The notes beneath the pieces were generated by a model, which was not told the DNA's origin, did no database searches, and saw nothing but the letters and a program-made list of their open reading frames with translations. From NCBI GenBank assembly GCA_937876695.1, contig CALFHW010000083.1, positions 1 to 10,088 of the forward strand: a DNA stretch of 10,088 nucleotides, in the 5' to 3' direction. Source of the DNA: an uncultured bacterium (lineage in GTDB: Bacteria; Patescibacteriota; Dojkabacteria; CALFHW01). Each line of letters opens with the position of its first letter. Position 1 is the first letter of the stretch. Below, in pieces: positions 1 through 6,487 of this stretch. A program made the translations under genes and the position numbers.

Positions 1-304
1 TGATCAGATCCCCACTGGGAAATTCTCTTTTATCTGGGGGAAGCGCGTGTAAGACCTCATCATTTACGCAAAGGCGTAAGTTTGCGGGGAAAGGGCCTTT
101 GGGTCCTGCAACCCCCTTAAACGCAGGTAAAACGTCATATTTAACGCATAAATCACCCGTCAGGCGATTTATATCCCCGCCTGTAACTCCCACTTTTATG
201 GCATCTCTCAGCTCTTTCATGATTTGCATAGAGATCTGTGTGGCCTGCTTCATTATTGCCAGGTCTACTGTGTTTTTACTTTTTGATTGGTAGTTTTTTG
301 CCAT
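1..304 (-). CDS. map: Methionine aminopeptidase, type I (N-terminal part; runs off the left edge)
   Basis: This metalloenzyme removes the initiator methionine from new proteins in the cytoplasm. Only the first 101 codons lie in the window, read on the minus strand from the ATG at 304 with no stop before the edge. Residues 13-40 form the usual leading helix, ending in a KVGVTGGDI turn like the family's PGVTT segment. PAFKGV (60-65) matches the family's PSFKGY. NDEVLHALP (81-89) matches NEVVCHGIP, with H86 as the conserved substrate-binding histidine. SGDLI (97-101) begins the GDIV-D segment that leads into the first metal-binding aspartate, which is cut off. The gene diverges from obg across 37 bases. 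There is no Shine-Dalgarno sequence, and an extended -10 box sits 7 bases before the ATG. The usual GYHGFPGSIC stretch is replaced by a shorter, divergent sequence. The family call is firm; activity cannot be judged without the metal ligands. Confidence 0.9.
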   Translation of the reverse strand, partial: MAKNYQSKSKNTVDLAIMKQATQISMQIMKELRDAIKVGVTGGDINRLTGDLCVKYDVLPAFKGVAGPKGPFPANLRLCVNDEVLHALPPDKREFPSGDLI

Positions 305-341
305 CTAGCCAATTTTACCAGTCTTTGTGGTATAAACAAGC
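305..341. promoter_or_regulatory. Divergent, probably leaderless promoters of map and obg
   Basis: The 37-base gap carries an extended -10 box in each direction. On the plus strand TGG-TATAAA (328-336) ends 5 bases before the obg ATG. On the minus strand TGG-TAAAAT (320-312) ends 7 bases before the map ATG, with a weak TTGTTT -35 (339-334) at 16-base spacing. Transcription normally starts about 7 bases after the -10 box, so each start would fall on or beside the start codon. No Shine-Dalgarno sequence is visible for either gene. Leaderless transcription is inferred from this spacing. Confidence 0.5.
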
Positions 342-1322
342 ATGTTAATTGATAAAGTTTTAGTAAAATTTGTGGCCGGTAAGGGTGCTGACGGCGTAGT
401 TTACTTCGGCAGAGATCGTAAACCCAGCGGCGGCGATGGCGGCAACGGTGGCGATATTGTGTTGCGAGGTACTAGCAGCCTGAAAGATCTGAGCAAGTTC
501 TCGCCGCAAGAAGTATATGAAGCTCAAAATGGCGAACGCGGCGGTAGCGAGCGCAAAGAGGGCAAAAGAGGAGAGACTATGGTATTGATGGTTCCAATCA
601 TAACTAGAATTCTGGATCGAGAAGGTCAAGAGGTCGCGCGTATCGATCAGCCTGGGCAGGAGTTTCGCATTGTCCGTGGCGGTAAAGGGGGACTAGGTAA
701 TTATAACTTCAGAGCGGGCCAAATCCATACCCTACACAAAATTACCACCGGTAAAGAAGGTGAAAAGTTTGACGGCTACTTGGAGCTACGTTTGAAAGCA
801 GATGTGGTCTTCATCGGGTTTCCCAATGCTGGCAAAAGTACACTGCTTAACGCTCTTACCAACGCTCGTGCGAGAGTGGCTGATTACCCTTTTACCACCA
901 AAGAGCCTCACCTGGGTGTTAGCGGCGATATGATTTTGATGGACCTACCTGGACTAATCGAAGGCTCAGCCAGCGGCAAGGGCCTGGGGGACAGGTACAT
1001 GACACACGCCGAGATGGGCGAATTAGTCGCACACTTTATCAGTTTGGAGAGCACTGATCCCATGGACGATTATCAGAAAATTCGCACCGAGCTAGAAACT
1101 ATGAGTAGCAAACTCGCTCAAATCCCAGAGGTGATCTTACTGACGAAGTCAGATACAGTTTCTGAAGCTGAGGCTCAAGCTGTCGCCAAACAAATGCGAA
1201 AACAAACTAAGGCCTTAGATGTCATCACAGTGACTGCCTTTATGGACGAAGATCTACAAAAGCTCAGCGAGTTACTGCGCAGCCTGCTTGCGCAAAATAA
1301 ACAGGCAGCTATTGCGGTTTAG
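342..1322 (+). CDS. obg: Obg family GTPase (ribosome assembly/stress GTPase)
   Basis: Obg/CgtA proteins are essential GTPases that bind the large ribosomal subunit late in assembly and link growth to nucleotide levels. Residues 1-152 are the glycine-rich Obg fold (GGDGGNGGD at 30-38, GGKGGLGN at 113-120). The G domain follows: P-loop GFPNAGKST (159-167), switch I YPFTTKEP (182-189), G3 DLPGLIEG (201-208) and G4 TKSD (268-271). G5 is degenerate (VTAF, 297-300). At 326 residues it is short: the C-terminal OCT domain found in some homologues is absent. The Obg fold also departs from the common RREKYVPKGGP segment near residue 25. The ATG at 342 begins the family's usual M-x-x-D-K-V start, so the start is secure despite no Shine-Dalgarno sequence. 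The last 51 bases overlap the convergent acetyltransferase gene. Confidence 0.96.
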   Translation: MLIDKVLVKFVAGKGADGVVYFGRDRKPSGGDGGNGGDIVLRGTSSLKDLSKFSPQEVYEAQNGERGGSERKEGKRGETMVLMVPIITRILDREGQEVARIDQPGQEFRIVRGGKGGLGNYNFRAGQIHTLHKITTGKEGEKFDGYLELRLKADVVFIGFPNAGKSTLLNALTNARARVADYPFTTKEPHLGVSGDMILMDLPGLIEGSASGKGLGDRYMTHAEMGELVAHFISLESTDPMDDYQKIRTELETMSSKLAQIPEVILLTKSDTVSEAEAQAVAKQMRKQTKALDVITVTAFMDEDLQKLSELLRSLLAQNKQAAIAV

Positions 1323-1775
1323 CGTATCCAGAAATTTCTTGAACTTCTTGAGGGAACTAGCTCTGGATAGAGTGAACCTGGCGGTCAATCTCAGATTTGA
1401 CTTGATCATAACAGGTTTAAAACCAAGCCTTTTCAGGTAAGATTTGAGCGGGGAGACATTGGTGCGCGTGACGATATCTATCGGAGCTATCTCGATCGCC
1501 TTCTCAACCAGTTGTTTTGCCAACCCTTTACCTCTCTCTGATTCGGTTACGAATAATGTACCCAGCTCAATAAACTTACGATTAAATGGCAACAAGCAGA
1601 CAAATCCTTTGATAGATTCGTTCTCGCCCGCAACCACTATGATAGCCTCCCGCAGCTCCCTAGTGGGCCGAAACACCAATGTAGGTTCAGTTTCGCTTAT
1701 TCTTGAAACTAACTCGATTATATTCTGGTGCCCCGAACTGCCTGGCTTAAATTCAACTAATTCCATACAGTTCAT
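1272..1775 (-). CDS. GNAT family N-acetyltransferase
   Basis: This 167-residue protein is a predicted acetyl-CoA-dependent N-acetyltransferase; the substrate is not evident. The signature is motif A at 70-93, ELGTLFVTESERGKGLAKQL and following residues, whose R-G-K-G (81-84) is the acetyl-CoA pyrophosphate loop. NVSPLKSYLKRLGF (106-119) matches the family's motif B, where an Asn and a Tyr precede a GF turn. The roughly 45 residues after it are Lys/Arg-rich and not clearly part of the fold. The start is the ATG at 1775; an ATG at 1766 is possible and removes three residues. No good Shine-Dalgarno sequence is seen. Its 3' end overlaps the obg 3' end by 51 bases on the opposite strand. Its 5' end diverges from the aminotransferase gene across 75 bases, so the two may share regulation. 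Confidence 0.82.
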   Translation of the reverse strand: MNCMELVEFKPGSSGHQNIIELVSRISETEPTLVFRPTRELREAIIVVAGENESIKGFVCLLPFNRKFIELGTLFVTESERGKGLAKQLVEKAIEIAPIDIVTRTNVSPLKSYLKRLGFKPVMIKSNLRLTARFTLSRASSLKKFKKFLDTLNRNSCLFILRKQAAQ

Positions 1776-1811
1776 TTTACCCGAACTAACTCACAGTTGT
1801 ATATCAGATAT

Positions 1812-1832
1812 TTATGCTATTATGTGGCATAA
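1812..1832. promoter_or_regulatory. Operator-like dyad in the GNAT/aminotransferase divergent region
   Basis: TTATGC (1812-1817) and GCATAA (1827-1832) form a perfect 6-base inverted repeat with a 9-base spacer. A second, tighter dyad is nested in it: ATTATG (1819-1824), TGG, CATAAT (1828-1833). The dyad covers plausible -10 elements for the aminotransferase, TATTAT (1818-1823) with a weak TTGTAT -35 (1797-1802), or CATAAT (1828-1833). A protein bound here would block that promoter. Both dyads are visible in the sequence; the role as an operator is inference. AT-rich promoters give short dyads by chance. Confidence 0.35.
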
Positions 1833-1850
1833 TTATCAGCAATCCATAGC

Positions 1851-3062
1851 ATGAATATTTCTCAAAGAGCAACCGATTTACCATCTTCACCAATGCGCGC
1901 ATTATCAGGGCTTGCTGACGCTGCCAGTGCCAGAGGTGTGGAAGTTATTAGGTTAAATATCGGTCAACCAGATTTCGAGACTCCGAAGGCATTCTGGAAT
2001 AGAATCGACAACGACAGACCCGATGTAGTCAGTTATGAGTCCTCTGCTGGCATGCCGCTACTCAGGGATGCAGTAGCCGCTGATTATGCCAATTACGGCG
2101 GGCAAGATGTGAATGGAAGTGACGTACTGATCACCATCGGCGCCTCAGAGGCAGTCTCCATATCACTACAAATCGCGCTGGATGAAGAAGATGAATTACT
2201 AGTGCCAGAGCCCTTTTACGCTAACTACAAAACTATCGCCCAGATGCTAAATATCAAAGTTAAAGGGATTGCCAGAGACTTTGCTAGCGGTTTTGCATTG
2301 CCCTCCGTCGAAGTTTTTGAGCAGCATATTACTGCCAAAACCAAAGCCATTATGATCTCCAACCCTGATAATCCAACTGGCAAGATTTATAGTGAGCAAG
2401 AGTTGATGATGTTAGCTGGCCTAGCTGAAAAACATAATCTCTGGTTAATTGTGGACGAAGTATACAAGGATTTCGTATTTAGCGACATGAAATTTCTAAG
2501 TCTGTTAAACCTAGAAAAATTCGCCCAGTTCCAATCTAGGATTATGGTACTGGACTCTATTTCCAAGAAATTCTCTGCCTGTGGAGCCAGAATCGGCGCA
2601 ATTATCACTAGAAATAAAGAGGCCATCGCCGCTGGAAACAAATACTGCCAAGCCAGGCTATCTGCTGGAGTGGTTGATCAATTAGGAGCATTAAGCTTAT
2701 ATGAAGCGGGACTCAATGATTTTCTAAAAACTACAGTAAATGGAATGTATCTACAACGCAAGCACACTTTGGAGGCAGGACTTAGAACAATTCCAGGAGT
2801 TGAAGTGCCAGAGGTATCAGGTGCGTTTTATCTGTTCGTGAAACTGCCAGTTGCTGACAGCTGGAAATTCTCCACTTGGCTACTAGAGAGCTTTAGCTTT
2901 GAGGGATCTACTGTGATGCTAGCTCCTGGCAGCGGTTTTTATGAGAATCCAAGTGATGGCGCGCAGTTCGTACGTCTGGCCTATGTAATAGAAGACAGCA
3001 AGCTAGAGAAAGCCACCAGAGTCTTGAAAGCCGCCCTTAGCGCCTACAAAGAACAAAACTAA
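1851..3062 (+). CDS. PLP-dependent class I/II aminotransferase (aspartate aminotransferase-like)
   Basis: This cytosolic enzyme transfers amino groups between an amino acid and a 2-oxo acid using pyridoxal phosphate (PLP). The 403-residue length is normal for fold type I. LNIGQPDF (35-42) is the N-terminal substrate loop. GASEAVS (97-103) forms the PLP phosphate region. NPDNPTG (171-177) carries the ring-contacting Asn174. DEVY (202-205) supplies Asp202 for the ring nitrogen and Tyr205. SISKKFSACGARIG (236-249) carries the Schiff-base lysine K239 and phosphate-binding R247. FVRLAYV (373-379) has R375, the carboxylate-binding arginine. The substrate is probably aspartate or another common amino acid; sequence alone does not separate aspartate, alanine and aromatic specificities. 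The ATG at 1851 precedes a typical start (SPMRALSGLADAA). No clear Shine-Dalgarno sequence is present. It converges on the HExxH gene with a 21-base gap and no visible terminator. Confidence 0.93.
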   Translation: MNISQRATDLPSSPMRALSGLADAASARGVEVIRLNIGQPDFETPKAFWNRIDNDRPDVVSYESSAGMPLLRDAVAADYANYGGQDVNGSDVLITIGASEAVSISLQIALDEEDELLVPEPFYANYKTIAQMLNIKVKGIARDFASGFALPSVEVFEQHITAKTKAIMISNPDNPTGKIYSEQELMMLAGLAEKHNLWLIVDEVYKDFVFSDMKFLSLLNLEKFAQFQSRIMVLDSISKKFSACGARIGAIITRNKEAIAAGNKYCQARLSAGVVDQLGALSLYEAGLNDFLKTTVNGMYLQRKHTLEAGLRTIPGVEVPEVSGAFYLFVKLPVADSWKFSTWLLESFSFEGSTVMLAPGSGFYENPSDGAQFVRLAYVIEDSKLEKATRVLKAALSAYKEQN

Positions 3063-3083
3063 GCGAGCTAGAAATAAGCGTCC

Positions 3084-4409
3084 TTACTTGAGCATATCCC
3101 AGAATTGTCCGGCGTCAGCTGGCATCATAGTGTTGTAGTAGCCGTTATCTGCACCGAAGTTGGAGAATCTCGCTCTGATAATGTTTAATAACTCCTTCTG
3201 CTCGGCAGTTAACGCAGTATCTTCCACAATGGCCTGGTTTAATAGCACATCCAGCTCATCCAGTCTCAACTTCGGATAATTCTTGTTTAAACCCGGAAGC
3301 ACTCTATTAAATATACCTGCAGCTGTTGTAAGCCTCCCAAACCTATGCTCCCAGAGTATGTCTGCTTGCTGAGAGTTTAGCTTATAGATATCGACCATGG
3401 CCAAGAATGAAACTCCGTTTGCCTGCCTCTCCACACTGGCTTGGTTGTTCTTGATGGCGTTTGTACCAGTACTCCCCCACTCTAAGAAATATTTCTGGTC
3501 AATAACACTAAGAGGTTTGTCGAGTAATAAAGCCACATTTGGCTTACCCTTATCGGCGGGTGCTGCATTTACTGTGCCATAAGCAACTTGTAGCACATGT
3601 GTAAACTCATGAAACGCCAGCATACGAAGGCCCATATCGCGCGCAGATTTCAAATAGGTCTCCAGCTCTACACCGCCTTGAGGTTTTGGTCCCAGCACAC
3701 CGGAATTTTCTATTTGCCTGGCGTAGTTGTAGATATCTGAAGCATAAAAGTCACCAGCCCTTTGCGAAGAATCTTTGCCGAGTGGCCAAGTGAAGACACC
3801 GCTGGAAGGAGCGTTAGGATCTATATCGTCCCGGTAGCGAAGCCGGCGATCGGCGTTCGGTAAGGCATTACGGTCAAACTCGTCGATGTATTTCTGATTA
3901 ACTCCTTTTTGTTTGAGGAAGTCCAGATACTCCGAGCGCGCCTTTACTAGTAGATCTTGTAAATAGTTGACCTCTGCTCTATCCAGATAGAACTTATGAT
4001 ATGAATCTGGTACAGTAAGTCTTTCGATCCTTTTGCTCTCATAATCCAGCATCTCTGCATACAAATTCTGATCTAGGCTGCTGAGCTTTACAGGCAGAGC
4101 CCCTTCACCATCCCAACTCGTCTTTTGCAGTTGTTTGTATAGTTCGTCAAGGAATAAAATCTCGGGTGCATAAATCTGTGGTGCTTTGGTTAAACTAGTG
4201 TTTCCACCAGTAATCGGTTCTGGCCCTGAACCGCCTTGGTTTGAATTCCCTCCATTAGAATTATTTTGATCCGAAATAGTCTGGTCTGTATCGTTCGGGT
4301 TCGTGCTGGCTCTGCTCATAGTGTAAATTGCTAGTCCTCCTAAAATAATACTGACACACACGCAAATGAGTAAAAATAGAATGATAATTATGATGATGGT
4401 GTTTTTCAT
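3084..4409 (-). CDS. Membrane-anchored putative zinc metallopeptidase (HExxH), family not recognised
   Basis: This 441-residue protein has an N-terminal membrane segment (residues 4-29, very rich in Ile/Leu/Val) after MKN. Next comes a low-complexity Asn/Gly/Ser/Asp linker (34-72), then a large soluble part that would face outside the membrane. HEFTH (267-271) within LAFHEFTHVLQ is a classic HExxH zinc site with E268 as catalytic base. E327 in SVERQANGVSF, 56 residues later, is a good candidate third ligand of the gluzincin type. The helix after HEFTH and the Glu in a second helix fit a zincin fold. I cannot assign it to a named peptidase family. The segment could be an uncleaved anchor or a signal peptide; there is a Cys at 16 and at 18 but no good lipobox before either. 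A probable -10 box TATACT (4429-4424) lies 14 bases before the ATG. The substrate is unknown: cell-surface, host or wall proteins are possible. Confidence 0.75.
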   Translation of the reverse strand: MKNTIIIIIILFLLICVCVSIILGGLAIYTMSRASTNPNDTDQTISDQNNSNGGNSNQGGSGPEPITGGNTSLTKAPQIYAPEILFLDELYKQLQKTSWDGEGALPVKLSSLDQNLYAEMLDYESKRIERLTVPDSYHKFYLDRAEVNYLQDLLVKARSEYLDFLKQKGVNQKYIDEFDRNALPNADRRLRYRDDIDPNAPSSGVFTWPLGKDSSQRAGDFYASDIYNYARQIENSGVLGPKPQGGVELETYLKSARDMGLRMLAFHEFTHVLQVAYGTVNAAPADKGKPNVALLLDKPLSVIDQKYFLEWGSTGTNAIKNNQASVERQANGVSFLAMVDIYKLNSQQADILWEHRFGRLTTAAGIFNRVLPGLNKNYPKLRLDELDVLLNQAIVEDTALTAEQKELLNIIRARFSNFGADNGYYNTMMPADAGQFWDMLK

Positions 4410-4423
4410 CTGTAAGTAGTTTT

Positions 4424-4429
4424 AGTATA
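4424..4429 (-). promoter_or_regulatory. Candidate -10 box of the HExxH gene
   Basis: TATACT on the minus strand differs from TATAAT at one position. It ends 14 bases upstream of the ATG at 4409, giving a leader of only about 7 nt. No convincing -35 box lies upstream in this AT-rich stretch, so this is tentative. The 124 bases between this gene's start and the RRM gene's stop hold only this element and the RRM terminator. Confidence 0.3.
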
Positions 4430-4481
4430 GATTTAAACGAATTATCTTATATTATTACATACATAATAAAAAATCGGCCAC

Positions 4482-4512
4482 AAAAAAAAAGAGCTCCTTT
4501 ACAGGAGCTCTT
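4482..4512 (-). terminator. Intrinsic terminator of the RRM protein gene
   Basis: AAGAGCTCCT (4489-4498) and AGGAGCTCTT (4503-4512) form a perfect 10-base stem with a 4-base loop. Read on the minus strand, the hairpin is followed by nine U residues (4490-4482; the first two also form the foot of the stem). It lies 21 bases after the RRM stop codon. On the plus strand there is no comparable U tract, so it acts mainly on minus-strand transcripts and isolates the RRM gene from the HExxH gene downstream. Confidence 0.9.
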
Positions 4513-4533
4513 AAAATTGCAATTAGTAGAAAA

Positions 4534-4800
4534 CTATCTATCCTCGCGTGGTTTTGGTGGCATAGCCTCGGCAACCTTGATGTTACGGCCGTCGAATTCG
4601 CTACCGTCGAGTTTCTCGATAGCAGCTTGAGCCTCTTCTGGAGAAGACATGGTTACGAAACCAAATCCCTTTGATCTTCCAGAGAACTTGTCCATGATGA
4701 CAACAGCCTCAACGACTGTACCAACTTGGCTAAAATATTCGGCCAAAGCCTCTTGTGTAGTACCCCAACTTAGGCCACCTACGAATAACTTACTTGACAT
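4534..4800 (-). CDS. Small RRM-domain RNA-binding protein
   Basis: This 88-residue protein is a single RNA recognition motif, a fold that binds single-stranded RNA. RNP2 is LFVGGL (5-10) and RNP1 is KGFGFVTM (44-51), with the exposed aromatics F46 and F48. The order of secondary structure is complete through GRNIKVAEA (71-79), followed by a short charged Pro/Lys/Arg tail. The ATG at 4800 begins MSSKLFVGGL as in related bacterial proteins; an in-frame TTG at 4812 is possible but has no support. It is a single-gene unit with its own promoter, a leader of about 110 nt and a strong terminator. The leader just before the ATG is U-rich, without a Shine-Dalgarno sequence. Related cyanobacterial proteins respond to cold or bind mRNA; a role as an RNA chaperone or in message control here is inference. 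Confidence 0.93.
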   Translation of the reverse strand: MSSKLFVGGLSWGTTQEALAEYFSQVGTVVEAVVIMDKFSGRSKGFGFVTMSSPEEAQAAIEKLDGSEFDGRNIKVAEAMPPKPREDR

Positions 4801-4945
4801 GTAAGAAAACAAAAAATATTAAACTCTCTGAGTTATAAAGCTTTTGGACTTTCGTGAGAGGAACCTAAAACTTGGTGCTGTCTAGAAGGTGTCGAACTCA
4901 TAACGCAGATTAATAATATTATAACACCTATTTTAGGAAATGCAA
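4801..4945 (-). promoter_or_regulatory. Promoter and long leader of the RRM gene
   Basis: A perfect TATAAT lies at 4923-4918 on the minus strand, with a weak TTGCAT (4945-4940) 16 bases upstream. Transcription would start near 4911, giving a leader of about 110 nt, long for this tightly packed region. Within it CTCTC (4861-4857) can pair with GAGAG (4830-4826), and TGAGTT (4900-4895) with AACTCA (4835-4830); because they share base 4830, the two pairings compete at that point. I recognise no known riboswitch. The rest of the gap up to the CYTH stop codon holds nothing else I can name. Confidence 0.5.
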
Positions 4946-4954
4946 CTGTTTATA

Positions 4955-5539
4955 TTAGTCCTTCAGGAAAGGATTTTGCATACCAAAGACTATTCTGGGG
5001 GTCCCCATGTTGATCTGTTTGGTGTCAATACCGTATTTAGCTGCGTATAGCACGTCAACAGCGCCGAAGATTGCGCTGGAGTAGTCAAATCCTAGTTGGG
5101 AGGCTATATACTTAACTTGCTGTTCGGAACTACCTTCAATTTCTACGAAGCTCTCCAGAAATGGCCAGCTATCTATACAGATCTCCGCGCCAGCGAGCTG
5201 CCACTTCTCACGTTTAGTCTCCTGGTACGCTTTCTGCTCAAAGCCAAGGGTTACAAGCATATCTACTGCAGATTCGAAGCTAGTTACTATGAGTTCAATC
5301 TCCTTTTGCTGGTCGATTGTACTGACCTTGCCGGTGCTTTTAAGGCTCATAGTAACTCTATTCCCTTCATCTCTGACCCGTCCGTAAAAGCCCTTCTTGG
5401 CTAATGCTGGCGGCGGGTTGAACACCGCTCGCTTATAGAGAGTTTCGCTTTGGAGAAGCTGCGCGCCTAGGCTAGATAGCCTAGCACGCAGCGCAATGAT
5501 ATCCACACCAGTAAATTTCGCCTCGAACTCAGTTTGCAT
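4955..5539 (-). CDS. CYTH-domain protein (triphosphate tunnel metalloenzyme; CyaB-like)
   Basis: CYTH proteins bind triphosphate groups inside a beta-barrel tunnel with divalent metal. Characterised members are class IV adenylate cyclases, thiamine triphosphatases or inorganic triphosphatases. The 194-residue length fits one domain. The signature ExExK is E4-F-E6-A-K8. Further tunnel charges are visible in order: GRVRDEG (53-59; R54, R56), SLK (65-67), KEIEL (79-83), KREKW (109-113), IDSWP (122-126) and FVEIEG (131-136). All expected acidic and basic positions seem present, so it should be active; the substrate cannot be read from sequence. The ATG at 5539 overlaps the ppaC 3' end by 11 bases in another frame with no Shine-Dalgarno sequence, which suggests translational coupling. 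Pairing with a pyrophosphatase favours a reaction that makes or handles PPi. Confidence 0.88.
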   Translation of the reverse strand: MQTEFEAKFTGVDIIALRARLSSLGAQLLQSETLYKRAVFNPPPALAKKGFYGRVRDEGNRVTMSLKSTGKVSTIDQQKEIELIVTSFESAVDMLVTLGFEQKAYQETKREKWQLAGAEICIDSWPFLESFVEIEGSSEQQVKYIASQLGFDYSSAIFGAVDVLYAAKYGIDTKQINMGTPRIVFGMQNPFLKD

Positions 5540-6476
5540 CTATAAGCGCTTTTTCTAGATTTGGCAGCATCTGCTTCTTTCGGGACACCACTCCAGGCAG
5601 ACTGACTGTATCTACAGAGACTTCTACTCCGAATGCCTTACCTATCAGTTCTTTATCAGCTTCGTCTGCCATTATCACTGTGGAAGCAGTAGACATTATG
5701 TCCACAATAAACAGTGGCAAATGGGCTAGGCCCTGCTCAGATTTGAGCTTTGAGATCCCAGCGATAAGCTCATCCTTCATCGCCAAAGCGTTCTCAGGCT
5801 TTACCGTCTCCAGCACAGAAACCCGTAACTTTTTGCCGGCAAATTCAGCAGCTTTACTGTCCATCAAGATGATATCCTGAGCGCTCATCCCTGTCAGGTC
5901 GGACTTTGCGGCAAACATTTTTTCTGCTAATTCATCGACGTTTACGGCTGCAATTTCAGATAAGGCAGACGCGGCATCTCTATCTCTTTGAGTAGTTGTG
6001 GGACTAGAGAATTTCAACGTATCTGACAAGATACTTCCCAGTAGCAGACCAGCGTGATCCGCAGATAGCTTGCCAGTTGCTAGAGAACTGACCATCATCT
6101 CCCAAACAATAGTAGCGACACAGGCAACTGGGCTCATCACAATACTCACTGGTTTTTCGGTGGAGATGTTCCCAAATAGTTTATGGTGATCGACAATCTC
6201 AATTATCTCAGCCTTATCCCATCCTGAAACGAGCTCCTCGGCATTGTTGGTATCCATGAGCACAATTTGCTCGCCTTCATTTAATTGACTAATGATTTCA
6301 GGTTTGGCTGTATTAAACCTTTCAAGCAAGTACAAAGCTTCTCTATTGGGCTCGCCTGCTAGAACTGCCTGGGCATTTTGGCCTTTTATTTCAGTTAGAT
6401 ACCAAGCGTATACGACTGGTGTGCAAGTAGAATCGGTATCTGGGTTAAGGTGTCCTATTACTTTTAAGCTCGACAT
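5529..6476 (-). CDS. ppaC: Manganese-dependent inorganic pyrophosphatase (DHH family, family II)
   Basis: This enzyme hydrolyses pyrophosphate to phosphate in the cytoplasm and pulls biosynthetic reactions forward. The 315-residue length is that of the plain family II enzyme without CBS domains. Metal ligands are all visible: GHLNPDTDS (8-16; H8, D13, D15), LMDTNN (73-78; D75), the DHH box VDHH (95-98; D96, H97, H98) and GSILSDT (147-153; D152). The C-terminal DHHA2 domain ends in SRKKQMLP (298-305), the family's SRKKQ substrate-binding motif with R299 and K300. The start ATG at 6476 places H8 where the family has it. It is the first gene of a pair with the CYTH gene. Its TGA stop shows that UGA is not recoded. 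A TATAAT box at 6520-6515 suggests a leader of about 32 nt. Confidence 0.96.
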   Translation of the reverse strand: MSSLKVIGHLNPDTDSTCTPVVYAWYLTEIKGQNAQAVLAGEPNREALYLLERFNTAKPEIISQLNEGEQIVLMDTNNAEELVSGWDKAEIIEIVDHHKLFGNISTEKPVSIVMSPVACVATIVWEMMVSSLATGKLSADHAGLLLGSILSDTLKFSSPTTTQRDRDAASALSEIAAVNVDELAEKMFAAKSDLTGMSAQDIILMDSKAAEFAGKKLRVSVLETVKPENALAMKDELIAGISKLKSEQGLAHLPLFIVDIMSTASTVIMADEADKELIGKAFGVEVSVDTVSLPGVVSRKKQMLPNLEKALIDAN

Positions 6477-6487
6477 ATCAGCTTTTC

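Noticed and set aside
99..293. 64-residue open frame on the plus strand at the left edge
   Set aside because: The opposite strand encodes the methionine aminopeptidase N-terminus with recognisable motifs.
360..629. 89-residue open frame on the minus strand inside obg
   Set aside because: Fully within a strongly conserved GTPase; its hydrophobic look comes from the complement of glycine- and lysine-rich codons.
1444..1854. 136-residue open frame on the plus strand
   Set aside because: It lies opposite the acetyltransferase gene, which has clear GNAT motifs; the frame shows no domain and is a shadow.
3063..3083. Bidirectional terminator between the aminotransferase and HExxH genes
   Set aside because: The 21-base gap contains no stable inverted repeat and no U tract.
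4876..4900. tRNA-like 3' end on the minus strand (GTTCGA followed downstream by GCACCA)
   Set aside because: The bases on either side of TTCGACA do not pair as a T-arm and no acceptor stem or anticodon arm can be drawn.
4801..4911. Riboswitch in the RRM gene leader
   Set aside because: No known aptamer pattern is recognisable and the possible helices are short; kept only as a leader of interest.
5529..5531. Possible recoding of TGA as glycine, as in Gracilibacteria
   Set aside because: TGA ends ppaC just after the expected C-terminus, the CYTH gene starts there in another frame, and no conserved glycine in the window is encoded by TGA.
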